The position numbers and the translations under genes are program-made. From Flavobacteriales bacterium (GTDB lineage: Bacteria > Bacteroidota > Bacteroidia > Flavobacteriales_F > PHOS-HE28): a stretch of 64,000 nt of DNA. The notes beneath the pieces were generated by a model, which had not been told where the DNA came from, did no database searches, and saw nothing but the letters and a program-made list of their open reading frames with translations. Shown here piece by piece: positions 46,091 through 54,234 of the stretch; positions within the stretch are counted from its first letter, which is position 1; each line of letters starts with the position of its first letter. The stretch spans positions 1-64,000 of the forward strand of contig JAEUSY010000030.1 of the NCBI GenBank assembly GCA_016788295.1, read 5' to 3'.

Positions 46091-46822
46091 TCAACCCACG
46101 TTGAACTCCTGCACCACGCGGTGGCCATCGGGCCAGCTGCGTTCCTGGAAGTGTACACGCCCGTTGACATCCACCAGCACCACGGTGGAACAGCGCGTGC
46201 CGTAGCCCGGCGTGCGGATGAAGATGGACGAGAGCGCACGTTCCTGCGGCAGGCTCAGGCCGGTGTCCGGCAGGTGCTCATCCGCTGCAGTGGCCTCATC
46301 GGTCAGCAGTTCGAACAAGGCATCGATCAAATGGTCCTGCCGTCCGCTCAGCACCTCCTCCATGCCTTGTGTGGCCCGTTGCACCTTGGGCCAGGGCGTG
46401 TTCAGCAGGGCGTTGCTCAGCCCGTGGATGCCGGGCTCCAGCGGCTGGTGGTGCGGCGTGATGTTGTTGAGGTAGCGCAGGTCGTCCACCGTGCCGTGGA
46501 TGAGGTTGAGGCCCGCATAGATGGCGGTCGTGCCAGCCGCGATGTCCTGCTCCAAGGCCTCCCGCACCAGCTTTCCGCGCGAAGGACCTTCCACCACCGG
46601 TCTGCGCAGGTCGCGGTGGTTGGTGAGCGCCGCGAAACGTCCCTGCCGCGTAATGCCCATCCAAGTGCCACCGGCAAGTAGGTCGCGGCCCGCCAGTACG
46701 TGCGGCGCGTCGGCCCAGAAGTGCGCAGGCTCCGCCGCACGGTCCAGGAACTCGTCGCGGTTCGCCATCACCACCAAGGGATAGCGCGGATGTTGGCGAT
46801 AGGCCAGGGCGATGAGGCACAT
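46091..46822 (-). CDS. NRDE family protein (TANGO2-like)
   Basis: 243 aa. MCLIALAYRQHPRYPLVVMANRDE carries the NRDE motif and the conserved Cys2; GGTWMGITRQGRFAALTNHRD follows. The family is related to Ntn hydrolases and, in animals, to TANGO2, which has been linked to heme handling. Cytosolic; reaction unknown in bacteria. Convergent or tandem neighbours are T9SS genes, so no functional link is visible. Confidence 0.83.
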   Translation of the reverse strand: MCLIALAYRQHPRYPLVVMANRDEFLDRAAEPAHFWADAPHVLAGRDLLAGGTWMGITRQGRFAALTNHRDLRRPVVEGPSRGKLVREALEQDIAAGTTAIYAGLNLIHGTVDDLRYLNNITPHHQPLEPGIHGLSNALLNTPWPKVQRATQGMEEVLSGRQDHLIDALFELLTDEATAADEHLPDTGLSLPQERALSSIFIRTPGYGTRCSTVVLVDVNGRVHFQERSWPDGHRVVQEFNVG

Positions 46823-46860
46823 GTGGTAAAGGTAGCGGCGTGGTGCGCGGGTGGTAAAGG

Positions 46861-46884
46861 AACCGTGAATGGACGGGGATGAAC
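46861..46884. repeat. Dispersed 24-bp intergenic repeat (copy 1)
   Basis: 23 of 24 bases match 58865-58888 (AACCGTGAATG, then GACGGGGATGAAC here or AACGGGGATGAAC there). Both copies lie between genes. The 374-base spacer 46823-47196 contains no credible gene, only this and the modules below. Confidence 0.7.
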
Positions 46885-46905
46885 GGGAGTGAATATCCCA
46901 TGCGG

Positions 46906-47050
46906 CCGCAGATGACGCAGATATCGCCTGCGGCGATACCGCAGATGAATGCAGTTCTCATCTGCGGCATCGGCGACATCTGTTGATGGTTCCTCTGAGG
47001 ATGAACCCCCGCGATGAAATGCAATTCATCCGCTCCCGAGGCATCGGGAG
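46906..47050. repeat. Intergenic repeat mosaic downstream of the 872-aa T9SS gene
   Basis: Contains CCGCAGATGACGCAGAT (46906-46922), the hairpin TCGCCTGCGGCGAT (46924-46937) and the inverted repeat CTCCCGA-GGCA-TCGGGAG (47033-47050). The same three modules, slightly changed, occur at 49920-49992 on the other side of the T9SS gene. Confidence 0.65.
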
Positions 47051-47131
47051 GGCGCAGACGACACTGCTACTGCTACGGACCTATGTAAGACCCATCCGTG
47101 CAGTTGCATTCATCATTCTTCCATCTGCGCT

Positions 47132-47153
47132 ACCTGCCTGCCGGCAGGCAGGT
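47132..47153. repeat. 22-bp perfect palindrome of the CCTGCC/GGCAGG type
   Basis: ACCTGCCTGCC followed by its exact inverse. A related one lies at 58888-58903. As I recall, GC-rich palindromes of this kind are scattered through many Bacteroidota genomes and often show up as PAGRQ-like peptides in wrong frames. Confidence 0.8.
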
Positions 47154-47196
47154 CTGCGGCCTGCATTCAATAGAACGCCCGTATCCCGATCGCACC

Positions 47197-49815
47197 CTAC
47201 TCCACCACCAATCGCTGCGCGCGCGCTATGCCTTCCAAGCGCACCAGGTAAACGCCCTTGGCCAACGGGGCCTCGATCACGGTGTGGCCGCTGGCGATGC
47301 GTTGCCGCCACGCCAGTTGCCCTTGTGCATTGTGGATGCTCAGTTGCGTGGCCGCTTGTACGTCCACCGCGAATCGGCCCGTGGTGGGGTTGGGCACCAC
47401 CGCGAACGCATCGTGCGGCAGATCACGGGTGGGCACGCTTGTCACCACGCCCAGCGTATCGCAATTGCGCCAGATGCGGATGTCGCCCTGGGTGTAGAAA
47501 CTGAGCAGGTCGGGACTGCCGTCGTTGCTCCAGTCGGCCACATCCACCAAATGGTTGCCAACCGGTGTGGTCCACAGGTCGGTGGCGTTGTACGTGTTGC
47601 TGCAATCGCTGAAACGCACCTGGCGCGTGGCGCCGGAGTTGCCCGAGATCAGGCGCAATGTGCTGTCCTCCGCAAAGGGTGCAATGAGGAAACGGTTCAC
47701 GGCGCCAACGACACCCGTAATGGCCGGACCGAAAGTGCCGTCGCCTAGGCCCTGACGCACGGCCCAACTGTCCATGCCGTTGCAGGTCACCAGGTCGTTG
47801 TGGCCATCGAAGTCGAAGTCACCGATGCCCACCAAGGACGCTCCCGTCAACCCGCTCTCATACCCCACCGGTGCGCCAAAGGTGCCGTCGCCGTTGCCCA
47901 GCATCAGGTGGATGTTGTCGATCACCGCGCGACCGATCAGCAGGTCGGGCACGCCATCGCCGCTCACATCGCCCACGGCCACGCGGTACGGGTTGGGCAC
48001 GCCCGTGGGCGTGGTGGTGGTGAAACTGCCGTCGCCGTTGTTCAGCAGCACGTACAGGTTGGGCGCCTGGTTCTTCACGGCCACGATGTCCGGACCGTTC
48101 TGTCCGTCCAGGTCGGCCACCACCAGGTCCAGCACACCATCGCCAAGGGGTATGGTGCCGCTGTAGGCCAGCGTGCCGTTGCCGTTCACCACCACGTTGA
48201 GGTCCGCACCACCGAAGGTGCCCGTTACAATGTCCTCATCGCCGTCCTGGTCCAGGTCGCCGGTGGCCAACAAGGTGGGCGCACCGGGCAGCAGCACAGG
48301 GAACGAGAGCGTGAAGCCTCCGGGGCCGTTCACGTACACGCCCAGCGCGTTCTGCAAGGGGATGTCGAACACCAGGTCGCGCCAACCGTCCTGGTCCAGA
48401 TCGATGCCGGCCATGGCCGTTGCCGGGAACACCGAGCGTGGCTGCGGTGCCAGCAGGCACACACCCTGGGCAGCAGGGCACAAGCAGAGGGTGAAGCCCC
48501 GGATCTGCGAGGTGGCCTGCTGGTCGTTCATGCCCGTTACATAGATCGCGCGGTTGGGGCCCACCACCACATCGTGCCCCTCCTCTTCGTTGAAACTGTT
48601 GGTGGCGGTGTAGCGGTAGGTCCACAAGGCCGTTCCATCCGCATCGTAGCAGCGGGCGTAGGCATCGCGTAGCAGTTGGTCGCCCACGGTGCCGGTGGTG
48701 ATCACCGTGCCATCGGGCGATAGGGCCATCGCCTTGGGGAATCGTCGGTCGAGGCTCGAGGTGGCATAGGTGCTGGTCCATACCAGTCCGCCGTTCGGGT
48801 TCACGCGCATCACCACTTCACCATCGCCGGCCAGTGCACTGAATCGGCCCTGCATATAGAGGTCGCCGTTCTGTCCCTCTTCCAGGCCCAACACCTCTTC
48901 TTCCGTCTGGTTGTTGTAGTGGTAGGACCACACGGTGCCGCCCGCCGTGTTCAGCGCATACAGGCTGATGTCCGCCAGGTTCACCGCTCCGGGGCTCTCG
49001 GTCATCGCCGCCACCATGATGCGTCCATTGCTGTGTATCATGATCCGGTGACCGACATCCACATGCGTGCCGAAGCCCGCGTTGCGGTTGATGCTCTGCG
49101 CCCACTGCAGCACGCCGTCGGTGTTGTACTTCAGCACCACGATGTCCTGTCCGGCAATGCCTGCGTTGGTGGTGTATCCCGTCACATAGATGTTGCCCGC
49201 TGCATCGCAGGTGATGGCGTTCGGCTCATCGTCGTTGTTCAGGGTGCCGTTCCAGGTACGTCGCCACAGCAGGTTGCCACTGGGGTCCAGCTTCAGTACG
49301 CTGATGTTGTTGAATACACTGGGGTTGCCGAACAGTTCCTCGGAGGTGGCGCAGATCACCACGTTGCCATTGGGGTCCAGGTGCATGTCGCGCGCAATGT
49401 CGTCGCGGTTCAGCGAGTCGTTCCAGTAGTAGGTCCACAAAGGCGTGCCATCGCTGCTCCAGGCTCCCACACCGATGTCCAGGGGCGAGTTGAACGGTTG
49501 GTTGTAATGCACCCAGGTGGCGTAGAGCGTTCCATCGTCAGCGCGCACCAGGTCCACCACGCTGGTCGTGCTGTCCCACTGCACCTGCCATTGCGGCTGC
49601 CCGTCGTAGCTGCGGTAGCGCACCAGGTAGGCGTTGTACACACCGTCCTGGCCGAGGGTGTACACATCATCGTCATCGCCCAGCACCACGCGCTTACCGA
49701 CGTTCGTGCTATTGCCGGTGTAGTAGGTGCGTTCCCAAAGAAGTTGGGGTTGTTGCGCCAACGCGGGCGCAGCGAGCAGCAGGAGGATGAGGATGGTCTG
49801 GATGGTGCGGTGCAT
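47197..49815 (-). CDS. Secreted SBBP/FG-GAP protein with T9SS type A sorting domain
   Basis: 872 aa from the ATG at 49815 (another ATG lies 5 codons upstream); signal peptide to APALAQQ. First half: SBBP-like propeller units (AGNIYVTGYTTNAG, PDGTVITTGTVGD). Second half: FG-GAP/VCBS units with calcium-binding type loops DLDQDGDEDIVTG, DVSGDGVPDLLIG, DFDFDGHNDLVT. The end is a por sorting domain (FAVVPNPTTGRFAVDV ... GVYLVRLEG). Probably an exported, calcium-bound surface protein. Intergenic repeat modules flank it on both sides. Confidence 0.85.
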   Translation of the reverse strand: MHRTIQTILILLLLAAPALAQQPQLLWERTYYTGNSTNVGKRVVLGDDDDVYTLGQDGVYNAYLVRYRSYDGQPQWQVQWDSTTSVVDLVRADDGTLYATWVHYNQPFNSPLDIGVGAWSSDGTPLWTYYWNDSLNRDDIARDMHLDPNGNVVICATSEELFGNPSVFNNISVLKLDPSGNLLWRRTWNGTLNNDDEPNAITCDAAGNIYVTGYTTNAGIAGQDIVVLKYNTDGVLQWAQSINRNAGFGTHVDVGHRIMIHSNGRIMVAAMTESPGAVNLADISLYALNTAGGTVWSYHYNNQTEEEVLGLEEGQNGDLYMQGRFSALAGDGEVVMRVNPNGGLVWTSTYATSSLDRRFPKAMALSPDGTVITTGTVGDQLLRDAYARCYDADGTALWTYRYTATNSFNEEEGHDVVVGPNRAIYVTGMNDQQATSQIRGFTLCLCPAAQGVCLLAPQPRSVFPATAMAGIDLDQDGWRDLVFDIPLQNALGVYVNGPGGFTLSFPVLLPGAPTLLATGDLDQDGDEDIVTGTFGGADLNVVVNGNGTLAYSGTIPLGDGVLDLVVADLDGQNGPDIVAVKNQAPNLYVLLNNGDGSFTTTTPTGVPNPYRVAVGDVSGDGVPDLLIGRAVIDNIHLMLGNGDGTFGAPVGYESGLTGASLVGIGDFDFDGHNDLVTCNGMDSWAVRQGLGDGTFGPAITGVVGAVNRFLIAPFAEDSTLRLISGNSGATRQVRFSDCSNTYNATDLWTTPVGNHLVDVADWSNDGSPDLLSFYTQGDIRIWRNCDTLGVVTSVPTRDLPHDAFAVVPNPTTGRFAVDVQAATQLSIHNAQGQLAWRQRIASGHTVIEAPLAKGVYLVRLEGIARAQRLVVE

Positions 49816-49919
49816 GGTCGTGGCGGGCATGGATGTGCCCAGGGCCGACGAAACTAGAGGCTTGCCGCGCAGAAATGGCGAGGGATGTTCCGAATGGTTG
49901 GCAGGGGATGCACCGAACG

Positions 49920-50009
49920 CTCCCGAGGCCTCGGGATGACGCAGTGTTCGCCTGTGGCGATCGAACGCTGTTCATCCGCAGATGGCACAGATGACACAGA
50001 TGACACAGA
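49920..50009. repeat. Intergenic repeat mosaic upstream of the 872-aa T9SS gene
   Basis: CTCCCGAGGCCTCGGGA (49920-49936), TCGCCTGTGGCGAT (49948-49961) and CCGCAGATGGCACAGAT (49976-49992) followed by short ACAGATGAC units to about 50009. The 384-base spacer 49816-50199 has no credible gene. Confidence 0.65.
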
Positions 50010-50087
50010 CCATGCGATCAGCTCCGATGACGCCTGCCCGGATGCATGCAATTGAGCGCTTCTGAATTCACCTGCGTCCCGACCTCT

Positions 50088-50113
50088 GCAGGGTCTTCCG
50101 AAGGAGACCCTGC
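50088..50113. terminator. Hairpin downstream of the LuxR response regulator
   Basis: GCAGGGTCT (50088-50096) and AGACCCTGC (50105-50113) form a perfect 9-bp stem with an 8-base loop, about 90 bases past the regulator stop. No clear U-run; it may instead be a repeat, since the core GCAGGGTC recurs at 43560. Confidence 0.35.
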
Positions 50114-50199
50114 TCCTGGCCGATGTTCATCCTGCATTTATCCAGAACACCCAAGGCCATGGTGGCCGAACACTGCGAGCAAACCACCACGCCCTGCCC

Positions 50200-50877
50200 T
50201 TACGGATGATCCGTGGAAAGCAGACCCCATCGCATCGCGAAGAGCACCAAACCGGTCTTGCTCTTCACACCCAGCTTCTCGAAGAGCCCTATCCGGTAAT
50301 TGTCCACCGACCGGCGGTGCACCCCCATGATGTTGCCGATCTCTTCATAGGTCATTTCCTCGGGCGAGCAGACCAACTGAAGGAACTCCAGCTCGCGCGG
50401 GGTGACCAACTCCATCACCCGCTCGCGCTCCACCTCCTGCCGTGTGCGCAGCTCGGGGTGCTCCTTCATGGTCTCGAGCATCCGATCGGAGTAGTAGAAG
50501 TTGCTTGAGATCAAGGAGTCCAGCGCGTTCTTCAGCACCTCCGGCCGTGCGTTCTTCAGCAGGAATCCGCGGGCACCCAGGCGCACGGCCTTCAGCAGGG
50601 CCTCGTCGGTGGCATCGAAGGTGAGCGCCAGCGGCAGCACCTGGGGCCGGTTGGCACGCAACCACTCAATGGTCTCATAGCCGTCCATCACCGGCATGTT
50701 CAGGTCAACAATGGCGATCCGTGGCACCTCCACATCGGCTGCCTCCAAGGCCTCTAACAGTTCACGACCGTGGGCGGCTTCCATGGTCACCTTGTATCCG
50801 CCAAGGCTGTTCACCGTGGCCACCAGGCCATTGCGTACCAAGTGGTGGTCGTCCACCATCGCTACCTTATGCTCCAT
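50200..50877 (-). CDS. NarL/LuxR-type response regulator
   Basis: 225 aa. Receiver domain with D9/D10, phosphoacceptor D58 (AIVDLNMPVMDG), T86 and K108 all in place; C-terminal helix-turn-helix LTPRELEFLQLVCSPEEMTYEEIGN is LuxR-type. Its start overlaps the histidine kinase gene by 11 bases, so it is the partner of that kinase. Target genes cannot be read from the window. Confidence 0.9.
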   Translation of the reverse strand: MEHKVAMVDDHHLVRNGLVATVNSLGGYKVTMEAAHGRELLEALEAADVEVPRIAIVDLNMPVMDGYETIEWLRANRPQVLPLALTFDATDEALLKAVRLGARGFLLKNARPEVLKNALDSLISSNFYYSDRMLETMKEHPELRTRQEVERERVMELVTPRELEFLQLVCSPEEMTYEEIGNIMGVHRRSVDNYRIGLFEKLGVKSKTGLVLFAMRWGLLSTDHP

Positions 50878-51643
50878 GTTCCGTAAGGGGTGTAAGTGTC
50901 CATGTGCAGCCCTGGCCGGATGCGGTATCGCATACGGCCTGAAGGCCGATCAGTGCGCAACGGCGGCGAATGTTCACCATGCCGCCATTGCCTTTCGTGG
51001 TGTCCGGATCGAAGCCTTTGCCATTGTCGCGGACCACGATGCTCCATGCGGGCCCACCGTTCAGGGTGAAGGTGATGTCCTTCCCGCGACTATGCTTCAG
51101 CGCATTGTTCACCATCTCCTGAAGCACCCGGAACAGGATGGTGGTATGTCCCGCAGGTAGCTCGGGCACATCACCCTCCACCTGCACGGTCACACGCATC
51201 ACCCCGATCCGCTCGATGCGCTCCGCTTCCGTGTAGATGGCGTCCACCAGCGTACGCTGCTTCCACAGATCGGTGTTGAGGTCGCGACCGATGCGTCGCA
51301 CTTCGGACATGCTATGCTCCAACGTATCGCGCACGGCCACCAGTCGGTCATCCGGTGTTGCATCCTTCAGCACCAGTTCCACACCGCCCTGCGCCACGGT
51401 GAGCAGCTGGCCCACATTGTCGTGCAGTTCGGTGGCCACTTCGTGCAGGGTAAGGCGCGTGGCCTCGCGCTCCACTTTCAGCAGCTCCTGCTCGCGACGC
51501 AGGTCGGCCTCCACCAGGGCGGCCCGGTGGCGGTGCACGCGCCGGCTGCTCACCACCAGCAGCAGCACCACCGTGCCCAACAGCAGCAGCAGCAGCAGGG
51601 AGCCCACCACCACGGTCACGGCCAGTTGTGCCTCGTTGTTCAT
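50867..51643 (-). CDS. NarL-family sensor histidine kinase
   Basis: 258 aa from the ATG at 51643. One membrane helix (about 8-31), a coiled linker, a HisKA_3 phosphoacceptor ELHDNVGQLL (H74) and a HATPase domain (LQEMVNNALKHS, VVRDNGKGFDPD, GNGGMVNIRRR). No sensor domain is present in the protein itself; sensing may depend on the membrane protein encoded just before, whose stop overlaps this start by four bases (ATGA). Confidence 0.9.
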   Translation of the reverse strand: MNNEAQLAVTVVVGSLLLLLLLGTVVLLLVVSSRRVHRHRAALVEADLRREQELLKVEREATRLTLHEVATELHDNVGQLLTVAQGGVELVLKDATPDDRLVAVRDTLEHSMSEVRRIGRDLNTDLWKQRTLVDAIYTEAERIERIGVMRVTVQVEGDVPELPAGHTTILFRVLQEMVNNALKHSRGKDITFTLNGGPAWSIVVRDNGKGFDPDTTKGNGGMVNIRRRCALIGLQAVCDTASGQGCTWTLTPLTEHGA

Positions 51644-52314
51644 GGGGTGCGGGGGGGCAGGGCCTGGTGTCGTATCAGCAGGCATGCAGCGGCCGTGAAC
51701 AGCGAACGCAGCACAGCGAGTATGCTGATGATGATGAAGAGGTTGAAGGCCATCATGGGCGAGGTGGTCTCCAACTGCCGCAGCGGGCCGATGATGGGGA
51801 ACACCCCGCCGAAATAGGCGAAGTTGCCGAGCAGGAACCAGAAGTAAGGCTCTTGCAAGAGGGGCCGCTGGCCGTGCTCGGCCAAGTGCCACAGGCCCAC
51901 CAGGATCACGGCCGTCTGCAGCAGGGCCGTGATCAGCACCGCCTCGGTGATCAGAAAGGACCAGGGATCGTGCAGCATCCAAAGCACCGCCCACGCGGCC
52001 AGACCCAATGCGCCCACACCTACCAGCCAAGTGCGCCACCGGGGCCTCCATTCGCTGAAGAACAAGAGCAACAACACCATTTCAACTGGCTGGTACATGT
52101 TGACCAGGATGGAGTTATTGATGCCCTCAATGCCCGTCCACGCGCACACGGATTCGTACACCAGCTCGATCGCCAACAGAAGTTGCACCCAGCGGAACGG
52201 CGTGGTGTGGCCACGGGGCACACGCAAGCTGCTCACCAACGCCACGCACTGGGCCAGGAGGATCGCAGTGATGCGCATATACACGATGGTCTGCAGCGAC
52301 ATGTGCACGAACAT
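51640..52314 (-). CDS. Multi-pass membrane protein coupled to the histidine kinase
   Basis: 224 aa with about six or seven hydrophobic helices. It overlaps the kinase start by four bases, so the two are translated together and a sensing or signalling partnership is a fair inference. No recognised domain. A later start at 52302 is also possible. Confidence 0.65.
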   Translation of the reverse strand: MFVHMSLQTIVYMRITAILLAQCVALVSSLRVPRGHTTPFRWVQLLLAIELVYESVCAWTGIEGINNSILVNMYQPVEMVLLLLFFSEWRPRWRTWLVGVGALGLAAWAVLWMLHDPWSFLITEAVLITALLQTAVILVGLWHLAEHGQRPLLQEPYFWFLLGNFAYFGGVFPIIGPLRQLETTSPMMAFNLFIIISILAVLRSLFTAAACLLIRHQALPPRTP

Positions 52315-52335
52315 ATACGATCCCGTTGGCTCCGG

Positions 52336-53067
52336 TCACGGCCTGCCAAGGGTGCAGCTGGGAGGGCACAGCGTGCCCATGTCCATCGCCTTGTATGCGA
52401 AGCTGCCATGGTCCTTGTCGTCCAGCAGGTCCACCATCACCAAGGCACCATCCACCAACCGCGGACGCGAAACGTGCATGCAGAGCACATGGCGGAACTC
52501 GGGGTCGTTGCCCACACCGCCCAGCTCGGCGTAGGTGGCCTCGGCACTGATGCACGAGATCACCAACGAGCGCGCCGATCCATTGGGGTTGTCGCCCAAC
52601 AGCTTGAACACCTTGCCCTCGAAGGGGTAGCTGGTCGCCCGCGGGTCGCGCGGCTCTTCGTTGATGCGCAGCGGCTCAAAGGCGGATGCGGCCTTGCGCT
52701 TCACCAGCACATCGGTCATGTAGCGTTCCACCAGGGCCTTGCGCTGTGCGTCGGTGATCTTCTGGAAGCCGCCGTGGCCGTAGATGTATGCACTGTCCGG
52801 CTTGATGGCCATACTGCCGTCCAGCTTCTCGTAGTAGAACTCCAGTACCGGAATGAAGCGGCCCTCGGCCAGGCCATGGTCAATGTAGATGCCCTGCACG
52901 TCCACGTCCTGGTGGTCGTCGAGCACCCGGAGCAGTTCGTCCCATGGCCACATGGTGCGGGTGTTCTGGATCGGCGAGCGTTCCGGGTTGTTCAACCGGA
53001 AGTGCTGGTTGAAGGTCCATTCAGCATTGATGAGGTCCGTTGCAGTGAGCTTTTCCTGAAGCGCCAT
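52336..53067 (-). CDS. Cytosolic protein, function unknown
   Basis: 243 aa from the ATG at 53067, without signal peptide. Strand-helix alternation (YIDHGLAEGRFIPVLEFYYEKLDG, RSLVISCISAEATYAELGGV) suggests a compact alpha/beta protein; two Cys at the very end (CPPSCTLG). No family recognised. It lies 21 bases upstream of the membrane-kinase-regulator genes on the same strand and has its own promoter-like site. Confidence 0.55.
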   Translation of the reverse strand: MALQEKLTATDLINAEWTFNQHFRLNNPERSPIQNTRTMWPWDELLRVLDDHQDVDVQGIYIDHGLAEGRFIPVLEFYYEKLDGSMAIKPDSAYIYGHGGFQKITDAQRKALVERYMTDVLVKRKAASAFEPLRINEEPRDPRATSYPFEGKVFKLLGDNPNGSARSLVISCISAEATYAELGGVGNDPEFRHVLCMHVSRPRLVDGALVMVDLLDDKDHGSFAYKAMDMGTLCPPSCTLGRP

Positions 53068-53096
53068 GGTGGTTCGGTTCGATCGGTTCGTGGGGC

Positions 53097-53127
53097 CAAA
53101 TGAACCGAGCGCCGAGAACCCCCACAA
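53097..53127 (-). promoter_or_regulatory. Putative promoter of the 243-aa gene and two-component unit
   Basis: Minus-strand TTCATTTG (plus 53097-53104, one mismatch to TAnnTTTG) preceded after exactly 20 bases by TTG (plus 53125-53127). Start codon 30 bases downstream. Confidence 0.4.
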
Positions 53128-53167
53128 TGTGAAAAAGACGTGGTCGGACGATCAAGTTATCAACAAT

Positions 53168-53186
53168 GCCCCCCCCTGCCGGGGGC
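53168..53186. terminator. GC-rich hairpin in the spacer 53068-53295
   Basis: GCCCCC (53168-53173) and GGGGGC (53181-53186) around CCCTGCC. Position fits a terminator for the LytTR operon or the 38-aa frame, read on the minus strand; no U-run follows. Confidence 0.3.
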
Positions 53187-53295
53187 CTACTTCCCCCATG
53201 TAACAACAGGTTATCGCGATGCTCCTGGCCGCGTGGTGACCGCGGAACTGGCCGGGTACACCCTGTCGGCAGCCCCCCGTTCAGCCGCGCCCCCC

Positions 53296-53412
53296 TCACC
53301 CCGCGTTCGCCCAGGTGGCCAGCGCCAGTAGCGCGGTCATCAGCACCAATAGGGCGGTCCACGATACGATCTCGCACCAGTTCACGCGGGTTTTCTTTCT
53401 TGTTGCGATCAT
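53296..53412 (-). CDS. Possible 38-aa single-pass membrane peptide
   Basis: ATG at 53412 to TGA at 53296-53298: MIATRKKTRVNWCEIV, a basic head, then a hydrophobic stretch SWTALLVLMTALLALATWA. The profile (positive head, one helix, short tail) is that of small membrane peptides, and it lies 45 bases behind the LytTR regulator on the same strand. Could also be chance. Confidence 0.35.
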   Translation of the reverse strand: MIATRKKTRVNWCEIVSWTALLVLMTALLALATWANAG

Positions 53413-53457
53413 GGGGCGAAGGTGGAGGTGGTGCTACGCCAGAACGTGACGTAACCC

Positions 53458-54234
53458 CTACCGCAGCCCGTCCAGCCAGTCCTTGAAGGCCCTCGCCTTC
53501 TCGCGGCTCACCAGCACCTCCTCCGGGGCCGGTGGCCGCAGTTCCACCTTCAGCTTGCCGTTGAAGTGCTGGTGCACCACGGCGATGCAGCCTACGCAGG
53601 CGATGCACTGGCGGTTGAGGCGGTGGAAGCGCCGCGGGTCCAGCTGCGCCTCGATCTCGTCCAACGGCAGGTCCATCGGGTGGCGCTTGCCGGCGTGGGT
53701 GTGCAGGGTGGTGAGGCCGTCGCTGCTCAGGAAGTAGGCGATGTCGTCAACAGCAACGGGCAGCAGGCGGGTGCCGAGCTTCACTAGGAAACGGTCGCGG
53801 TACACCGGTGCGGGGTTGCTCACGGCCTGCAGCAGCTGGTGCAGGTCGGGCAGCACCGGTGTGGCGGGCAGGCGCACCAAGGCCATGAACTTGGCCACAC
53901 TGCGCGCCAGCTCCTCCTCCTCGATGGGCTTCAGCAGGTAGTCGATGCCGTTGGTGCGGAAGGCCTCCAGCATGTAGGCATCGTAGGCCGTGGTAAAGAT
54001 GATGGGACAGGGTGGCGCCACTTGACGGTAGATCTCGAAGCTGGTGCCGTCGCTGAGCTGGATGTCGCTGAAGATGAGCGCCGGTGCGGGGTTGCTGCCG
54101 AACCATTCCACCGCGCCCGCGATGGTGTCCAGCACGTCCACCACTTCCAACTGCGGGTGGTGGCGCCCCAGCAGGCCGTGCAATCGGCGATAGGCCGGTG
54201 CCTCGTCCTCAATGATCAGGGTGCGCAGGTTCAT
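53458..54234 (-). CDS. LytTR-family response regulator
   Basis: 258 aa. Receiver with E9/D10, phosphoacceptor D57 (LIFSDIQLSDG), and K102 (LLKPI); LytTR DNA-binding domain from about 150 to the end (FLVKLGTRLLPVAVDDIAYF, HRLNRQCIACVGCI). Start ATG overlaps the stop of the kinase gene by four bases. Pairs with the LytS-like kinase. An unusual CIACVGC cluster sits in the LytTR domain. Confidence 0.9.
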   Translation of the reverse strand: MNLRTLIIEDEAPAYRRLHGLLGRHHPQLEVVDVLDTIAGAVEWFGSNPAPALIFSDIQLSDGTSFEIYRQVAPPCPIIFTTAYDAYMLEAFRTNGIDYLLKPIEEEELARSVAKFMALVRLPATPVLPDLHQLLQAVSNPAPVYRDRFLVKLGTRLLPVAVDDIAYFLSSDGLTTLHTHAGKRHPMDLPLDEIEAQLDPRRFHRLNRQCIACVGCIAVVHQHFNGKLKVELRPPAPEEVLVSREKARAFKDWLDGLR

